Below are positions 1 to 28,829 of a stretch of DNA of 64,000 nucleotides, piece after piece. The stretch is from positions 62,001 through 126,000 of the forward strand of contig JAYKAV010000008.1 in NCBI GenBank assembly GCA_035582835.1, given 5' to 3'. Every line of letters starts with the position of its first letter. Within the stretch, counting starts at the first letter, position 1. Made by a program: the position numbers and the translations under genes. The notes under the pieces were generated by a model. It was not told the DNA's origin. It saw only the letters and a list, made by a program, of their open reading frames with translations, and did not search any database. This stretch comes from Phoebastria nigripes. Its lineage: Eukaryota; Chordata; Aves; Procellariiformes; Diomedeidae.

Positions 1-15331
<15,331 letters not shown>

Positions 15332-15474
15332 CTGCGAGACCTGTACCTCTGCACTTAAAGAAAATGGGATGTTGCACAGAATATATAAAGCTCACTTTGG
15401 AAACATGGCTTTGATCAAACCATAAGAATTAAATTTTATTTTTAAATTACAACTCTTGGCAGAACTAATGTTTT

Positions 15475-15491
15475 AAAAAAAAAAAAAAAAA
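15475..15491. repeat. A17 homopolymer in the TRAPPC11 3' UTR
   Basis: An uninterrupted A run lies about 145 bases after the stop codon. In oligo-dT primed cDNA it would act as a false poly(A) tail. Confidence 0.9.
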
Positions 15492-16248
15492 CTAGTCTTT
15501 CGTAGACTTTCTTTAAGGAATAAACNTGGGGAAAACTTGGTGCTTTATTTAACAGGAACGTTCTTTTGAAGTTAACTTTGAATGTCAAACTCTTAAAAAG
15601 TATTATTAAGGCGTATTAAATGTCTTGAGTATTTAAGTGAAGAAATGCTAATCCATTTGACCAAAACTGAAATATGTTTTCATAATTAACAGTAAGTTGA
15701 AGTGCAAAGTTTGTACTTACTATTACTGAGACTTACAACATTGAAAATCATCATCCTTTACAGAAGTTTGTTCTATGCCACTTGTGTTGAGGGCAGAACT
15801 GGGTCTGCAGTAGCACAGCAAACTACAAATGGTTACATTGTACTGTTGGAATTGAGCGGCTTACTAGTTCTTTAAAACCATAAATCTAAAAGGCACTATT
15901 TCTCCTGGGTAAGCCATATATCTGAATTTGAATTCAGCAACAGCTAGTCTAACTAACAGAGAGATTAATTTGTAACAGGTGGACTATCTGACCTGAAGCT
16001 GGTATGATTTTGGATTATTTTTACACACGCAGCTCNCAGATTAAAGATATGTCTTGGTAGTCTCCTGCTGTGTGAACTTAAAAAATGGACATCCTACTGT
16101 TGTACAGCTCTGGATGAACTGGTGTTTAAAATACAGTAAATCATGTATATAAAAAAATGCATTGTGAAAACTTCAGTTGTTTAACTTTCTAAATAATTAC
16201 ATTTTGATTGCTTGGGAAATACCTTATTTATTGTCAAAGTGAAGTTCT

Positions 16249-16254
16249 AATAAA
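16249..16254 (+). terminator. Polyadenylation signal of TRAPPC11
   Basis: A canonical AATAAA hexamer lies about 920 bases after the stop, in AT-rich context and followed by GT-rich DNA. It is the best candidate for the main mRNA end. Confidence 0.7.
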
Positions 16255-16933
16255 CAGCTTGTAACAGAGTATTTCTGAAACTGTGTCCTTAATTGCATTG
16301 TTTTCACAGCTGTTGTTTCAGAACTCGGGTCTGTCTTGTGGGCTGATACATTCATTTATGGCACTGAAGTCCAAAACAACAGCTGTAATACTTGGAGAAA
16401 AGCATTAGAGAAGCATGTAAATATTCCTTACCAGTGAAAGGACTGTAGGCTAATTGGCAGTCCTGAAAAAATATGCGTGAGCATATACAGCTTATCCATG
16501 GAGTGCAGATGTAGTTATATTAGGAGTTTTTTCAGTGTATAGAGGAGGAAAAGAAGACAACTGACAAACCATGCTGGGAAGAACAAATGAAACCTTCCTC
16601 ATTCTTTGCTTAAATATCATGAACTAAGTGGCAGTCATGGAATGGGTATTTTATCTCTTTATTTAAGAGTGGAAAAATGTATTTCATTTCCAGATTTTTT
16701 TTTTTTTTTCTTCTTTTAAGTAGCAACTCAGATTACAGCAACTCTGGCATCTCTGCTACTGCTTCTTAAAAGACATGTTGATGCAAGTGGTGTAAGTGTT
16801 TGGTGTAGAACTGGGGTGCCTTCCCCCCCCCCCGAAACAGTCTAACAGCAAAATAGTGATTTGCATTCTTTTGAGAAAAGGGAGGGCATAAAATGCTTTC
16901 GTGGTTACAATGATATTAAAGTCTTAAGTGAAT

Positions 16934-16963
16934 TGTGTAAATAGGTGTAAATAGGTGTAAAAT
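16934..16963. repeat. Three-copy 10-bp tandem repeat
   Basis: The unit GGTGTAAATA occurs about three times in a row with single-base differences in the first and third copies. It is a minor intergenic minisatellite. Confidence 0.85.
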
Positions 16964-19900
16964 GGTGAGTAGTAAAAGTAGGAACTGTATAAAAATAATA
17001 NAGAAATACAGAAAAGCAAACTTACCTCACACCATGTGGAAAAAAAATTGCTTGCTACTTTGCCATAGTTGTAATTTCTATTCTTTTTTTCATTTGCAAA
17101 GAGAATCTTTCCTTGTTTTGTGTGATCTTATTGTAGCTGTAAACACTACAAAGCAAAGATTTTTGTCTTAGTTGTCTGTAAAGTGGTAGGCACACCTTTT
17201 ATGCTATGTAAATGACTGATGTGGATGAAAACATGCAGCAAGCAGGAACCACCTTGTTAAAAATGCTTGAGAAGTGATTAATGATGACTATCTTACTGAC
17301 TCATACGACTCTAATGCTGAGGGGAACGTTTGTGATTCATAACCCAAATCCCTTTGCAAGTCTTGAGGAGATAAAAAGGGCACATACATTTCAGTGTAAG
17401 TGCAGGTTTTTTTTATCGTTTACTATATTTTGATGAGCACCATTCAAACTTCAATGTATACTACTTAAATGTAGTCTATTTTAATTGGAACTAATTAAGC
17501 ATCAGAGAAAAGAGAAGCTACTTTTAGACTAGTTTAAAAATAGCTTTCAGGGGAAAAAGTTTGAGATCAACATGTTCAGACTGCTACTGAGCTGGAGACT
17601 TAGCCCTAGCAATATAGTGTCCTCCCCTTTTATGCTAGCAAGTACACGAGAGGGGAAGAACGTGTCCCATCACTTCAGATCTCCTGGCCCACAGTGAAGT
17701 CTGGAGCAAAGAAAGGTACTCTATCCCTTCTTCATTGCTTCTGACCACTGAACTCTAGTTACAAGAAGTTCAGGAAAAGTGAAAGATTAAAAGAAAGATT
17801 TTAATTCCTGATCAATTTTTAGGNTCTTGCATGATGTCTTCTCAGATCGTTAATTTACACAGGGGTTTTGGAGGTTCTACCAGCTTCCTTTTTGTGTGTC
17901 CTAATGAACAAGATTTTCCTCTTCACGCTTTCTCTGCCTTCACTTGGGAGATTAGAAGTCTCTAGGTAAGAGTTCTTCTGCCATGACTCTCCTTCAGGTT
18001 TGAGGTTGCAGTGTGTAGAGTAGGAAGAAGAAAAAATCCTCTCAAAAGCACCTGATTCCTTAAACCTGCTCTGCTGCTTCCTTTTCCAAGAAACAATGAG
18101 CTCCTGCTCCTTCATGTCTTTCCAGTGAGAAGTTAGGCTAAAGGAGAGCAACAGTGAATGTGGGTATCTCACCCCAACCTACCTTCCCTCCCTTCTTCCA
18201 GGGATGCTTTTAAGCATCTGAGACTGATAGGGCTAAGGGTAATAATCTCTGCTCTGTTCCAAGGACTAGGCATTTTACCTGGTTAACTGAAATGGAGGAT
18301 GGAGACCTGCGCAGGACTTGTGACTAAGTGTGTTCAGCTTTCTCAAATTCAGGATGACTATGCAGATTGCTTTGCCATCTCTCAGCTTTCAGGGTATCAG
18401 GGGTGCCTGACAGACATTTGCTCAATGGGGTACTGAGGCAGCTTCTACTAGCCTAGGAGGTTTGTCCTGTTGCCTCACCACACTGGGTTGTAAAATAGTT
18501 CATAACACTTCTTACCTCACCAGGAACATGGTTGCTGAATAGCTGTGANGTGCTGCTGAAAGCGAGTTGTGTAGTCAATAAAAATTAGAATCTATCCCAG
18601 TTAGCCATTGTGCTTAAAGAAGGTTCAGAAAATAAGTTTATATAATGTGTAAAACAATTCTAGAGAATTGGTTCTTTTGAGCTCTCCATGGGAATGGTTC
18701 TGGGTACTGTAGTCTGATAAAACTAGTTAAGGGGAAAAATAGTTTCAACTGCTTTGAGGTTTCTGCTAAAGTAAACCCTAGATTTTGTTTATTTTATTTT
18801 TTTAAATGAGGGATGAACAAGCCTAGTGGAAGTATTAAGTGCCACCTGGGACGTGTTTAATCCTGCTTAATTTAAGGGCTAGGATGCTAGGCTACACCTC
18901 TGTGCGCTCTGCAAAAAAAGCACAGAGATAACTTCAGATAATATAGATACGGACTGGTCCCGAGATATGCAAACTGGTTAAAACTTATCCCAGCTGTTCT
19001 GCTCTGCTTCTCAGATATCGGCGATCTCTCCCCACCAGCAAGGGTGCCATCCGTGCTAGAACGTGACTGACTGCCCTTCCCCTTGCTGACAGAGGGAGCT
19101 CGGCAGGAGCGAGGTCCCTTCTTCCCNAGAAGGTTGCTCAAAGGTTCCCTTCGAACCCAGGCAGCATGCTTTCCTGCCTGCTCGCTTGCCTCTGCAGATA
19201 CGTACCTGCTTCCAGAGATCATTGTGACCTTCTGGTTGATCTCCCTTATGTTATTGTATTTCCTGAAATGTTTTTTTTTTCTCTAAGTTCTGCAAGTTTC
19301 CTCTAGAATGAGCCCTGATTTTTGCAATTAGTCAGGGAACTAATTGGTCTGCTGCCTTTCCTGGACCCCAGAACTCTATGGTTGAAATGCCCTTTGCACC
19401 TTGGCTGTCAGGCATGCCTTAGCTTTCTGCTTGTTCAGGGCAAAGCACTCCTGGGAAAACCCTTACTTTGTTTCTACAGCAGATTGTGTTGGGACCTGCT
19501 GTGAGATTGTGCCCATGGATTTGTGTGATAAAAGCCTGCTCTGAGAGAGCTCCGTCGGGCTCTGGACTAGGAGGGAATACTGCTTGGCATTGCCCCACGT
19601 GGGAACTTGCATGTGCAAGCATATGCAAGTTCCTGCTATGGAACCTAGGCACGGTGCAGGACTAGGAGAAGTTTCCAGTCTTAATGAAGCTCTGAGCCTT
19701 GTCTTCGTTTACTCTGCAGGGACTGGTGGAGACGGCTCAGTGTCCCCTGCAGCGTGACTAGGCATAGGGATGGCAGCTCACAGGAGAAAGGATGGTTACC
19801 TGCCAATTAACTGCAGCTTCTTCACGGTGTGTTCCTCGTGTGCATGCTCACATCAGCATTTAAAAGACGGTTGTTCGCTCTTTCTCCTCTATTTCGAAGT

Positions 19901-21183
19901 CCTTCTGGGAGAAAGCAATTCTAACTCATCTAGGCAATTTGTCTAAAAGAGCTCTGCTCCCTTTTTACCCAGTTTCTGAACCACCTTTTCTCTCGTACCC
20001 CAAGGGTTGTGATCCAGAGCTTGGAAAGCCTCCCACCTTGGTGTATGCATCTTTGGTCACATATCTTAAAGCCCCTCAGGTTAGAAGTAACCAACCTTCC
20101 TCGCTTTTACTGCNGAAGGCTTCACGTTCTTTGCTTTGTTGTCTCATTGCCAGTGAAACTTNACAAAATGCAAGACCATTTCACATTGCAGGGTGTTACA
20201 TTAGGTAGACTTGAGTGTGATGAGAGAAATGAAAGAGAATAAACTAGATTAATTTTGTTTGTCCTTTGTCTTTGCAAGCCTTATAGAAACAGTTTTAATT
20301 TGGGGGGAGGTGAAGAAGGAATATATGTTGCAAATGCTAATGGGAATGAATCTGATTTTAGGAAAGCAAAACTCTACATTTCTCAATGTTGTCTTTTTTC
20401 TTATTTCCAAAGAGATGGCAAGCGTTGGATAACGAAACCCAGACATTTATGTATTTAAATAGAATTTTTAAAAACACCAAAGATTTATTCAGTATAAATT
20501 CCCTTACCTGAACCAAATGTAAACATTTTATTCTAGTTTTTTCAAGAAAGTTATGTCAAATTTCTTTGCCAGATCTTTAGATAATTTGCTGGGAAACATG
20601 ATATTGTGCAAAGGCAATCAAGTTTGTATAGCCATGCTTATAGCATGTGTTGTATCAATGCAAAACTATGTTAACTATGCATGCTAGTTACCATAGTCTG
20701 AACTTGCCAGTGGGATGGGGAGATCTGAGAGTCAAAAGTTTCTCCCTGGAAAGTAAATGAAAACATGTAGCTGGCAGTTTTTTGCCTGCATTTAGGAGTT
20801 GCTAAAAAGTATCCCATTCCATTGGGACATTCGAAGCTGACCTTCAGGCTGAGATTTCAATTATTCTTTGTAAACTGTTTAACTGTTCATCCTCCAACAG
20901 TATTTCTACTTTACATCATGCACATACTTTCTCCCTGTAGACCATTTTGCATGCAAATGTTTAGCTTTTCTATCTTATCTGCGCTCTTTAGCAATTACTG
21001 TGGGGTTTTTGAATATTTTAAAGTAATTAAAGGAAAAGCTAGAACTTTTAAAAATATTTGGTTTTCCATACTTGAATATTTTTTTTTTGCCAACCAGTAT
21101 TTAAATTATTCATTTCCCAAACTATTTTAATAAGTAATTATATGTAATATATTGAATCTAGATGGTTCTCATTATGTAGCTTT

Positions 21184-21214
21184 TATATATATGTACATGT
21201 ATATGTACACACAC
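21184..21214. repeat. Alternating purine-pyrimidine tract
   Basis: About 31 bases of perfect purine-pyrimidine alternation (TA, TG and CA steps) lie in AT-rich intergenic DNA. It is a dinucleotide microsatellite with some Z-DNA potential. Confidence 0.85.
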
Positions 21215-21585
21215 CCATGTATGCCAGTGAAATAAAAAATTTCCAGTAAAACAGCAATGAATACCCAAACGAGGATAAAACCGCTTGTATTTCAGTTCCC
21301 TGTCCTGCACAGAAGATACTCCATTAGCCTGCAGCGTGGGATGAACTTAGCCTGATTTCTCTTCAACATTTGATTTCATGATGCCATCTTAGAAATCTTC
21401 TTGCCACCCGTTTTTGCGAGCAGTAGCAGTAGGGGTGGCTGCCTTGCAGCCTCAGCCAGCAGGGATTCAAAGCGGCTGCTTCAGCCCTAAAATGTAAGCA
21501 AAACCATGGAGCTGCTTCACAGCAGCCACCACCCAGTCCCTCCCAGAGTCACCAGCTATAAGCCTGGCATAGGCATATACATTCT

Positions 21586-21630
21586 CACGCGCGCGCACAC
21601 ACGCACACGTGTGTGTGTGTGTATATATAT
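21586..21630. repeat. CG/CA/TG/TA dinucleotide tract, Z-DNA type
   Basis: Forty-five bases alternate pyrimidine and purine without a break, moving from CG steps to CA, then TG, then TA. The CA part and the TG part are complementary around ACGT, so the tract is also an imperfect palindrome. Confidence 0.9.
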
Positions 21631-22113
21631 CCATCCTCTGTTTTGTTATTGACATCAGGGAATCCTACCTTAACATCTCCTGGAAACTTGGTACCCGGAC
21701 ATACGTGCTGGAGTAATGGACTCCTCTTGGCTGTAAGAGCTGCGCTCTCTCAAGTTAGTTCACAAGTGACAAAGCAAACAGCTGTAATAAATATAGATAT
21801 ATATTTCCCAGGGGGAAGGACATTAGGAATGCACTCGAAAATATTAGAATGCTTACTGTTTGGTTTTCTGTATGATGGTTTTTCTGTGGGCCAACATTAG
21901 GAAGTAAAAAGCAAAATAAAAATATTTTACTCCAGTTTTCAACTACCAGTCTCTTTATAACAAGGAAAATGCTAATTTTCTCTATCTGCTACAAAATAGC
22001 CTGTTTATAAGATATTTACCCAGCTAGGAGGTTGCAGAGAGGTCAGACAAATGTTCTCTTTTAATAAAGTCTCTCTCTCAGGGTCCTTGCTCCACTGAAG
22101 ACTTTCATGTCGG

Positions 22114-22136
22114 TAACGTAGCAATTGCCTACGTTA
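22114..22136. promoter_or_regulatory. Palindrome, 8-bp arms with 7-bp spacer
   Basis: TAACGTAG and CTACGTTA flank the spacer CAATTGC. The steroid-receptor-like half-site TGACCTTGA (reverse TCAAGGTCA, the ERR/SF-1 type) follows within about 6 bases, at 22,142-22,150. The two together suggest a regulatory element, but this is motif inference only. Confidence 0.35.
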
Positions 22137-25100
22137 ATTTATGACCTTGAAGACACTCATCACGCAGAGTGGATTTGGACTTGAGAAGTTTTTAGTTCAA
22201 ATACGCTTATAGCCCAGGAACGAAGGGGATGCTGATAAGAAAGACTAATCAATTCAGTGAAGGAGTTTTTAGGTACTGAGAGGGGAATGCTGTTATCCCC
22301 CTCAGCCAGGTACTACGGAGTACACGAGGTAATTTAACAGAAATGTTTTTCTATTTCCTAGGTTAGTTACATGTCCCTAAGAGGCCGTACTCTTTGCAGG
22401 AGCAACCTGATGCCGCCTCACTGACTGGAAAGGAGCTGTGCCCACTTGAACCTGGGGGAATCTGGCACGATGCTCTTTGTGCCAGGGTTGTACTCNGGGA
22501 TTTCATTGCTTGGGGAAAACCGGCATCGCTTACAAGCACTATCAGCTATGAGCTACCCACGATGGGGAGAGGGCATAGCATTTTCTATAGGGAAATAGAG
22601 ATGTACAGCTATGATTAAGCTACATGTTTGTTACTGTAATGCAAATCATTGTGGTAAACTTTGGCTTGTGATTGCTGTCCTATTTCTAGGTAAATTAATT
22701 AGATGCTTTATTAATTTCTCCATGTGGGGAGATCAACAAACACTGGCTGTTTGAACTCTGCTGTGTGGCTTTACTGCAAGTAACCTGCCTTCTTAGGTCA
22801 TAAAGCTGATAGCCGTCTCCTGCAAACCAGGATCTGGATCTCCTGGAGTTTCTTCCCCCTGTAACCACGGACTGGAAGGAGGCAAGCTGCCGGGCGCTCC
22901 CCAGGCACACATTCCCAGGGCAGCTGCGGCCCATGCTGCAGTTCCTTAAGTACAGTGACTTTTTTCATGGTACGCCCCCCCACCCCCCCAAAAAAAAAAA
23001 AACAAAAGGGATGGGCTTTTCCACTTGGACTCCACTAAGCCTCAGAGAAATTATTTTCTAGGAAGCTCTCAGTTCTCTTTGGGTTAATGATGCTTGGTAA
23101 ATACTTGGTTAAAACTTCCTTTTCTTGCTTGTAGACTGCCTTTCTCCCAATAGCATCAGTGCACTTGCTCTGCGCTCTGGATTTGTATTTGAAGTCACAC
23201 CAATCTGCAGCCTGCAGAGCTAAGACATGCTCCAAACACCCTTCCCACCCTGTGCTGTTGCTCAGGCATTGCACTGACCCCCACGTGTTCTGCTGATAAC
23301 TCACAAAATAATGGAATTACATTTTAGTGACCACATGGTATTTCAAAATCAGCTGGGTATTTTCCTTGCCCTTGTCTTGGAAAGCCAGCTAGCACCAAGA
23401 ACAGGAACTGGTCGTGTGGTGAACAACAGACAGACCCTGCATGGTGAGCTATGCTCTGCGTTTTCTGTGTCCTGGAGCCACGGTTTGCATTGCTGTTGGA
23501 AGCAGGGGGTGTGCTGCAGGGATCCCTCTCTTGTAAAGTCTCCTGAGGGTATATACACACCAGTGATTGATTTTGCAATATATCTTGTATAGCTATTTCC
23601 AGAAAGAAAAGCCCCCAAACTTACATAAATTGTGAACTGTGATTTTTCTGCTTCTCCATCATGTTTAGTTTCCAGTGTGTTCTGAGCCATTCGCTCACAC
23701 AGTCACCTGTGGCAGGCACCGTCTGCTGGGGCTTTCCCAGACCCTTGCCAGCGGTGAACCCCAGCTCCTCCTCGACCTGAGCCATGATAGATTGTGAACG
23801 TGAGCTGCCCTCTTTGGGGCCCGAGGAAGGCTCCCTCAGGGCTTTGCCCCCTAGCAAGAGGGATAACCCAGCCATCCCCTCTCTACTCTGGCCTGGCTGC
23901 CACCTCCTTCCTCCCCTTCTCCTCCTCTGGCCCCAGGGAAGGGGGAGATGTTGGACTGGAGGCCCAGCTCCAAGGGCCACCTATACTAACGCTGGTGGAG
24001 CAGTGGGTCTGCCAGGTCCCTCATTACCCCAACATTATCAACCCAATTTCTTGCACCCTTGGTTTTCAGTGAGTGCCAGGTGCGCCCGTTTGTGCTCTGC
24101 TGTCAGCTGTACTCAGCTGTGCTTTCAGGGTTCCCCCCGAGGGTGCCCACAGCTAAGCATGTGAGGCAAGACACAGGACTTGCTGCCAGAGCCCCGCGGG
24201 TGCCCATGGGCTCCATGGACGTTGTGACAAGTGTCAAAAAGATCAAGAGTTTGAAAACAGAAGCCATCGAGGCTCAGATTAGCAGCAGTCGGCCCAACTG
24301 CTCCTGTTCCCCTCCATACAGCACCGGCCGGTGGTACCTGCTGAAGTGGGATGCCACAGCCACCGGCCAGTCAGAGCGGGGTTATGTCCAGCTCTGATCT
24401 CCATCAGAGAGATGGAGACCCCCCTCTCTGGGGGTCTTCCTAGCTGCACTGCCTCGAGCGCTTCATATGAGGAGGCAGAGAGTGAGCTGAAAGGGAAGTA
24501 AGGAAACCCTGAGGTTTCCTCCTTCCTCCTTCCTTCCAATAAACTCATGCCTCCCTCAAGCCTGTGTCGGTATGAACCACCCGAAGCCATCCACCCTTTG
24601 AAAGCAACAGTAGATTGGCCTCAAAAAGGACCACAAGGTCAAGTATGGGCTGACCACGGTTGATAGCTGCAGCATCTCTGAATGTGCTCTTTCAGCTCCG
24701 GGAAGCAGGAGTACAAAAGCCGGCTGTTAGGTTCTGTAACTTGTAGCATTTCCTACAGCAAAGAGAAGGAAAAGCCTAACTAGTTTTTTTTCCAAATCTA
24801 CCACACACCCTGGCAAAGTTCTTCCCATAACACCCATGGTAAAAAATACTCATTCCCACCTCTTCCTTGCAAAGAAATTATCTGATTCTTGGCTGTTATC
24901 ATGCAACTCTCTTCTGCACAAATATGAAGCAGCAATGTCTCCATTTTTTATAAACAGACAACCTCATTTCCATGAAAATCAAGAGAAAATTTATTTACAA
25001 GAGTCATTTTTGCTACCCTAGCAGGAAATGATGTTTTCTCCTGGGTTTGACATTTGCCAATGAAGTGGGCTCAGATTTAGCTGCTGAAATTTGCACCAGC

Positions 25101-28100
25101 CCAAAAAATAACCCAGGAGAGCTCAGACTATTCCCCGGTACGTCTTACAGCCCCACTACCAAGCTCTTGAGCTCTGGGTGAACTTGCCATCTGAGCCCAC
25201 CCTCCGCATCCCGGTGGGGCCAGGATTTCCCCCAGGAGCCACGGTGGGGTCACAGCAGTGCTGCTGCCGTGACCGAGGCCATCCCCTGCTCTCCTCTTCT
25301 GCAGCTGGGCTCTGCCGCGCGCTGGGGATGGCGGCAAAACACAGGGTGGCATTGCATGGAGATCCCTAGGGAAAGCATGAAAATGAGTGAGGGAGAGGAG
25401 AGGGGAGGATGGGTGGCACTGGATGGGGAGGAAAGGAGAAAAGAGGAGCAGAGTGGAGAGACAGCCACCGCACACTGTGCCTGACATGTTTAAAACAATA
25501 AGCTGATAATGACTATTAGAAGAACAAAAGCTAAACTTTCTGGTTTAGCCTGGTGTCGGGTCCATGGATAATCTTCAAAGAGGAGCTACAAAATTTAAAA
25601 GGAACTAAGCTCTGGGAAATGTTAAATCTGGCACACCTGGTTTACAAAGGGGTTTGTTTTTTTTTTTCCTGGATGCTGCCGCGTTTTCATTTTTCTGTTG
25701 GAGTGCCAAAGGCGATTCTCTCTGTCAAATGTAGACTCTTGACCTTCTAGTCGGGATGACAAGAGAGTTATCCCAGGGTGTGTCCACACCTGTCGGGCAA
25801 TATTAGGCACAAAATAGAGCTGTCTGTCTTCTTTAGCTAAAATGGTTTCACAAATACTTCATAAATGCCTGTCTCCACAGAGCCAAGAATTGCCTGTATT
25901 ATCTTGGTGCATTCAATATTGAGATTGATGACAACTGGGGTCACTGGTTAAACTGTCTAATCCTGACAAGCTGAGGCAAAGGGAGGAGGCAGGAGAGCGG
26001 CAGGATGGCTGCTGAAAATACCTGTGAGAGAGATCGGTCCCCAGAGCAGGTAGGGCTAGCGAGGAAACCAGCAGCTCTTTGCCATGACTCACACATCAAA
26101 TCCCGCTGTTCGGAGACGCTGCCTCACGGACTTGGCTGTACTTGAGGATTGCCGGTTGGGANATCGGGCAGGTTTACCTCAGCTCCCATAAAATAAAAGC
26201 AGAGCTTGCATCTGCAATTATGGCTCTTATAAAAAGTCTAATGCAATGGGGCAGTGTTCAGGAGATGGGAGCCAAATTGTCATTTACGCAAAAGGCTTAG
26301 CTATAATGAAGGGCTATTAAACCAGGAATAAATTCTCTTACATCTACCCCACCACCCCTTTCACTGACTCCGTGTTGCCAAAGGGGACCTGAAAGTGAAC
26401 ATCTAGCCCGTCAACCTTCATATTTCGCTCTTTGCTCTGAGTGAAAGGAAAATGATGGAGGAGCGGAGAAGCTAGCCGATGGCTGGCAGACACCGTAATC
26501 TTAATGTGCGCCAGTTCTTGGCACTTGCCCGACAGGTACAAAACCAGTGCTGGAAGAGCTGCAGCCGGTCCTACTGGAGAAGGTGGCTGTTACCTCCCTC
26601 CCACGCACAGGAGCATTTGCTGGGCTATTCCACTGCCCCTCACCACTTAAAAGAGCAAAAGGGGATGATTTGCACCACACCATAACCGGTATCAGACTGT
26701 TTTTAAAAGTAATAATTGCTTATTGTAAGCAGCTGTAAGGTGCCTGTTACTTTCATATTTGTAAACCAAGCATGGCTTTGACTGAATTAGCTCATTGGGG
26801 GCAAGAAACTTAAGGCCTGAAGTGAAGTGAAAGGAGAGAAGAGTACTGAACAGAGCAAACTGGATAAGAAATTTCTGTAAAAAGGGAAAAGACAACAAAA
26901 AAAACATTATGGGAATTTCTTTTTCAGGGCTGTGTTGCTCTTTTCCAGAGGCATCTGTACCAAGCAAAGAAACATCAGAAATTGGTATCCTGATCTAGAC
27001 ACAGATGTGTTAAATGCATGCTGGTAGGATGTCAGTGGCTGGAGAAGCAGCAAGCGGGAGCAGTGAATTAAAAGGCATAGCATCCAACATTCTTTGCTAC
27101 ATCCAGCCTTCCCCTAAGCACAAAGGTGGTGCTAGGGGTTAGTCCCCTTTCCCACAGGCATTTTTCCTTGCTTGAGTGCAAAAATCCTCTTCCTGCAAAG
27201 GTTGGAAAGAGATGCCCCCGGTTTAGAGGAGCCCAGAAAAAGGCTGTAAGCCTGGCTCGCATTTTCTGAACTGAGTCGTGGTCAGTGGATCAGTGCACAG
27301 AAAGTGGAAAGATGTCACCGGCCGGTTACAGAGAGCGAGCCCGCCGGCCAGCCTGTGCTTTCTGGCAGGAAAAGCAAGAATGTCTTGGCACAGGTGGAGC
27401 CTCCTTGTGTCTTGATTTACTGTATCCCTCTGCTGCTTATCAGTATGGGTGCCTGCCTGCCTGAAAGGCAATGCAAAATCTCAAAGGCCTTTTACCCAAA
27501 ACCAGCAACACCGGTTGCCTTCCCTTTCCCCAGTCAGAAAGAAGGTCTTGCCATCCAAAAATTGGCATGCCAAATGACCACAGAGCTTCCCCATCCTATG
27601 ATTTGGGAAAGCCTCCCCAGATCTGTGCCACCAAGGGGGTCTCTGCGAAGCCAACATGCATCAACTAGTCCTCCCGCACCCCGAGCCAGCTCCCCCCATG
27701 CCTGGGGGCACCAGTGAAGGTCCCTCACCCCCACCTGCAGGGATGGACTATACGGTTCTCATCAACGCAGTATTTTATAGCTCCAGTTTTGGTTAGAGAC
27801 ATGGTATTCCTACCCTTTTTAAGCCCACGTCAGAGCTGTTCAGCTGAGACTGACGCCCACCCGTCACCCACAGCTCCGCTGCCAGGGCAGAGCCAAGGCT
27901 GCTCACAAAGCCCATGCCCAGCTTTGGTTCCCACACCCTGTGTGCTGATCACCCTGCCTGCAGAGTGGCTTGTCGCGCAGAATTCTCTTTTTTTAAATTT
28001 TTTTTTATTTTTAATTTTTTTTTTTCTTTTTTTTTTCCCCCAGGTGGGTATTGCAATAGCAGCCCCTGCTTAAATTCTTCTTCTGGAAGGTGGAAGAGTT

Positions 28101-28829
28101 CATTTAATTGTTCATTTAGAAGTGGTCAGCTTTGCCTACCTCGCCTTCTTGCTTAGGCTCAGAATATACTTCCCGAATGAAAGTGCAGGGTCACGGGTCA
28201 CCACTCTCCTTTCAGTCCCCAGTCTAATGGGGTCCCTACAAGGAAAATCAAGCTAGTACAGGTTGGAGCTCTCAGCTACGCATGTCACATGAACAAGGAT
28301 CTCCCTTTATCTCGCTTTGCCTGTGTATGCCATTTACATTTGCATACTCTTAGGGGTATATGTGTTTCACTGTAATTTCATTCTCCTGAGTGCAACTTTG
28401 CACCGCCTGCAGCATTTCTTCACAGGACTTGCCTTGCACTACAAGAGAGGGGGCAGTAGGAGGAAAACACATCTATTCAAAGCAGAGAAATTTCAGATGA
28501 AAATGCCAAGGCTGGTGGAGACCTTCTGATCTCCTTGGGCTGACTTTGGAATCATTAACTCGGAGATGTGAGAACTGCCCGGGATCAGCCACACACCTTT
28601 GCTTGGCAGGGTCAGGAGTCAGCAGAGCCCCCACACTTCAGGCCACGGGCTGTGAAAGGAAATAGGAAAAGGGCAGAGAAACAGATTTAATTGCTCTTTC
28701 TTCCAGAGCGCTCATGAAAACTAATGGCCATTTCAGTCACAATTTTTTTCCATTACTGGTCGGGGACTCATAAATACAAAACCCAGTTCTCTCAGTGTAT
28801 CAGTGCCTGAGCTGCCTGAATGTGTTTTC

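Larger units (their letters stand above)
15332..16275 (+). other. TRAPPC11: TRAPPC11 3' UTR
   Basis: The AT-rich sequence after the stop runs to a strong AATAAA at 16,249-16,254, with a GT-rich stretch shortly after (TGTGTCC, TTGTTTT). Cleavage is expected near 16,265-16,275. An earlier AATAAA at about 15,519-15,524 lies just behind an A17 run and could be a minor site. The exact end is inferred. Confidence 0.7.
16276..28827. other. Intergenic region between TRAPPC11 and the CR1 element
   Basis: I find no gene with recognisable protein similarity. The stretch 20,460-21,130 is AT-rich with little internal repetition and could be conserved noncoding DNA. The part 23,700-25,500 is GC-richer with several chance open frames on both strands and an AATAAA at about 24,539. 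The small repeats are listed separately. Confidence 0.6.
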
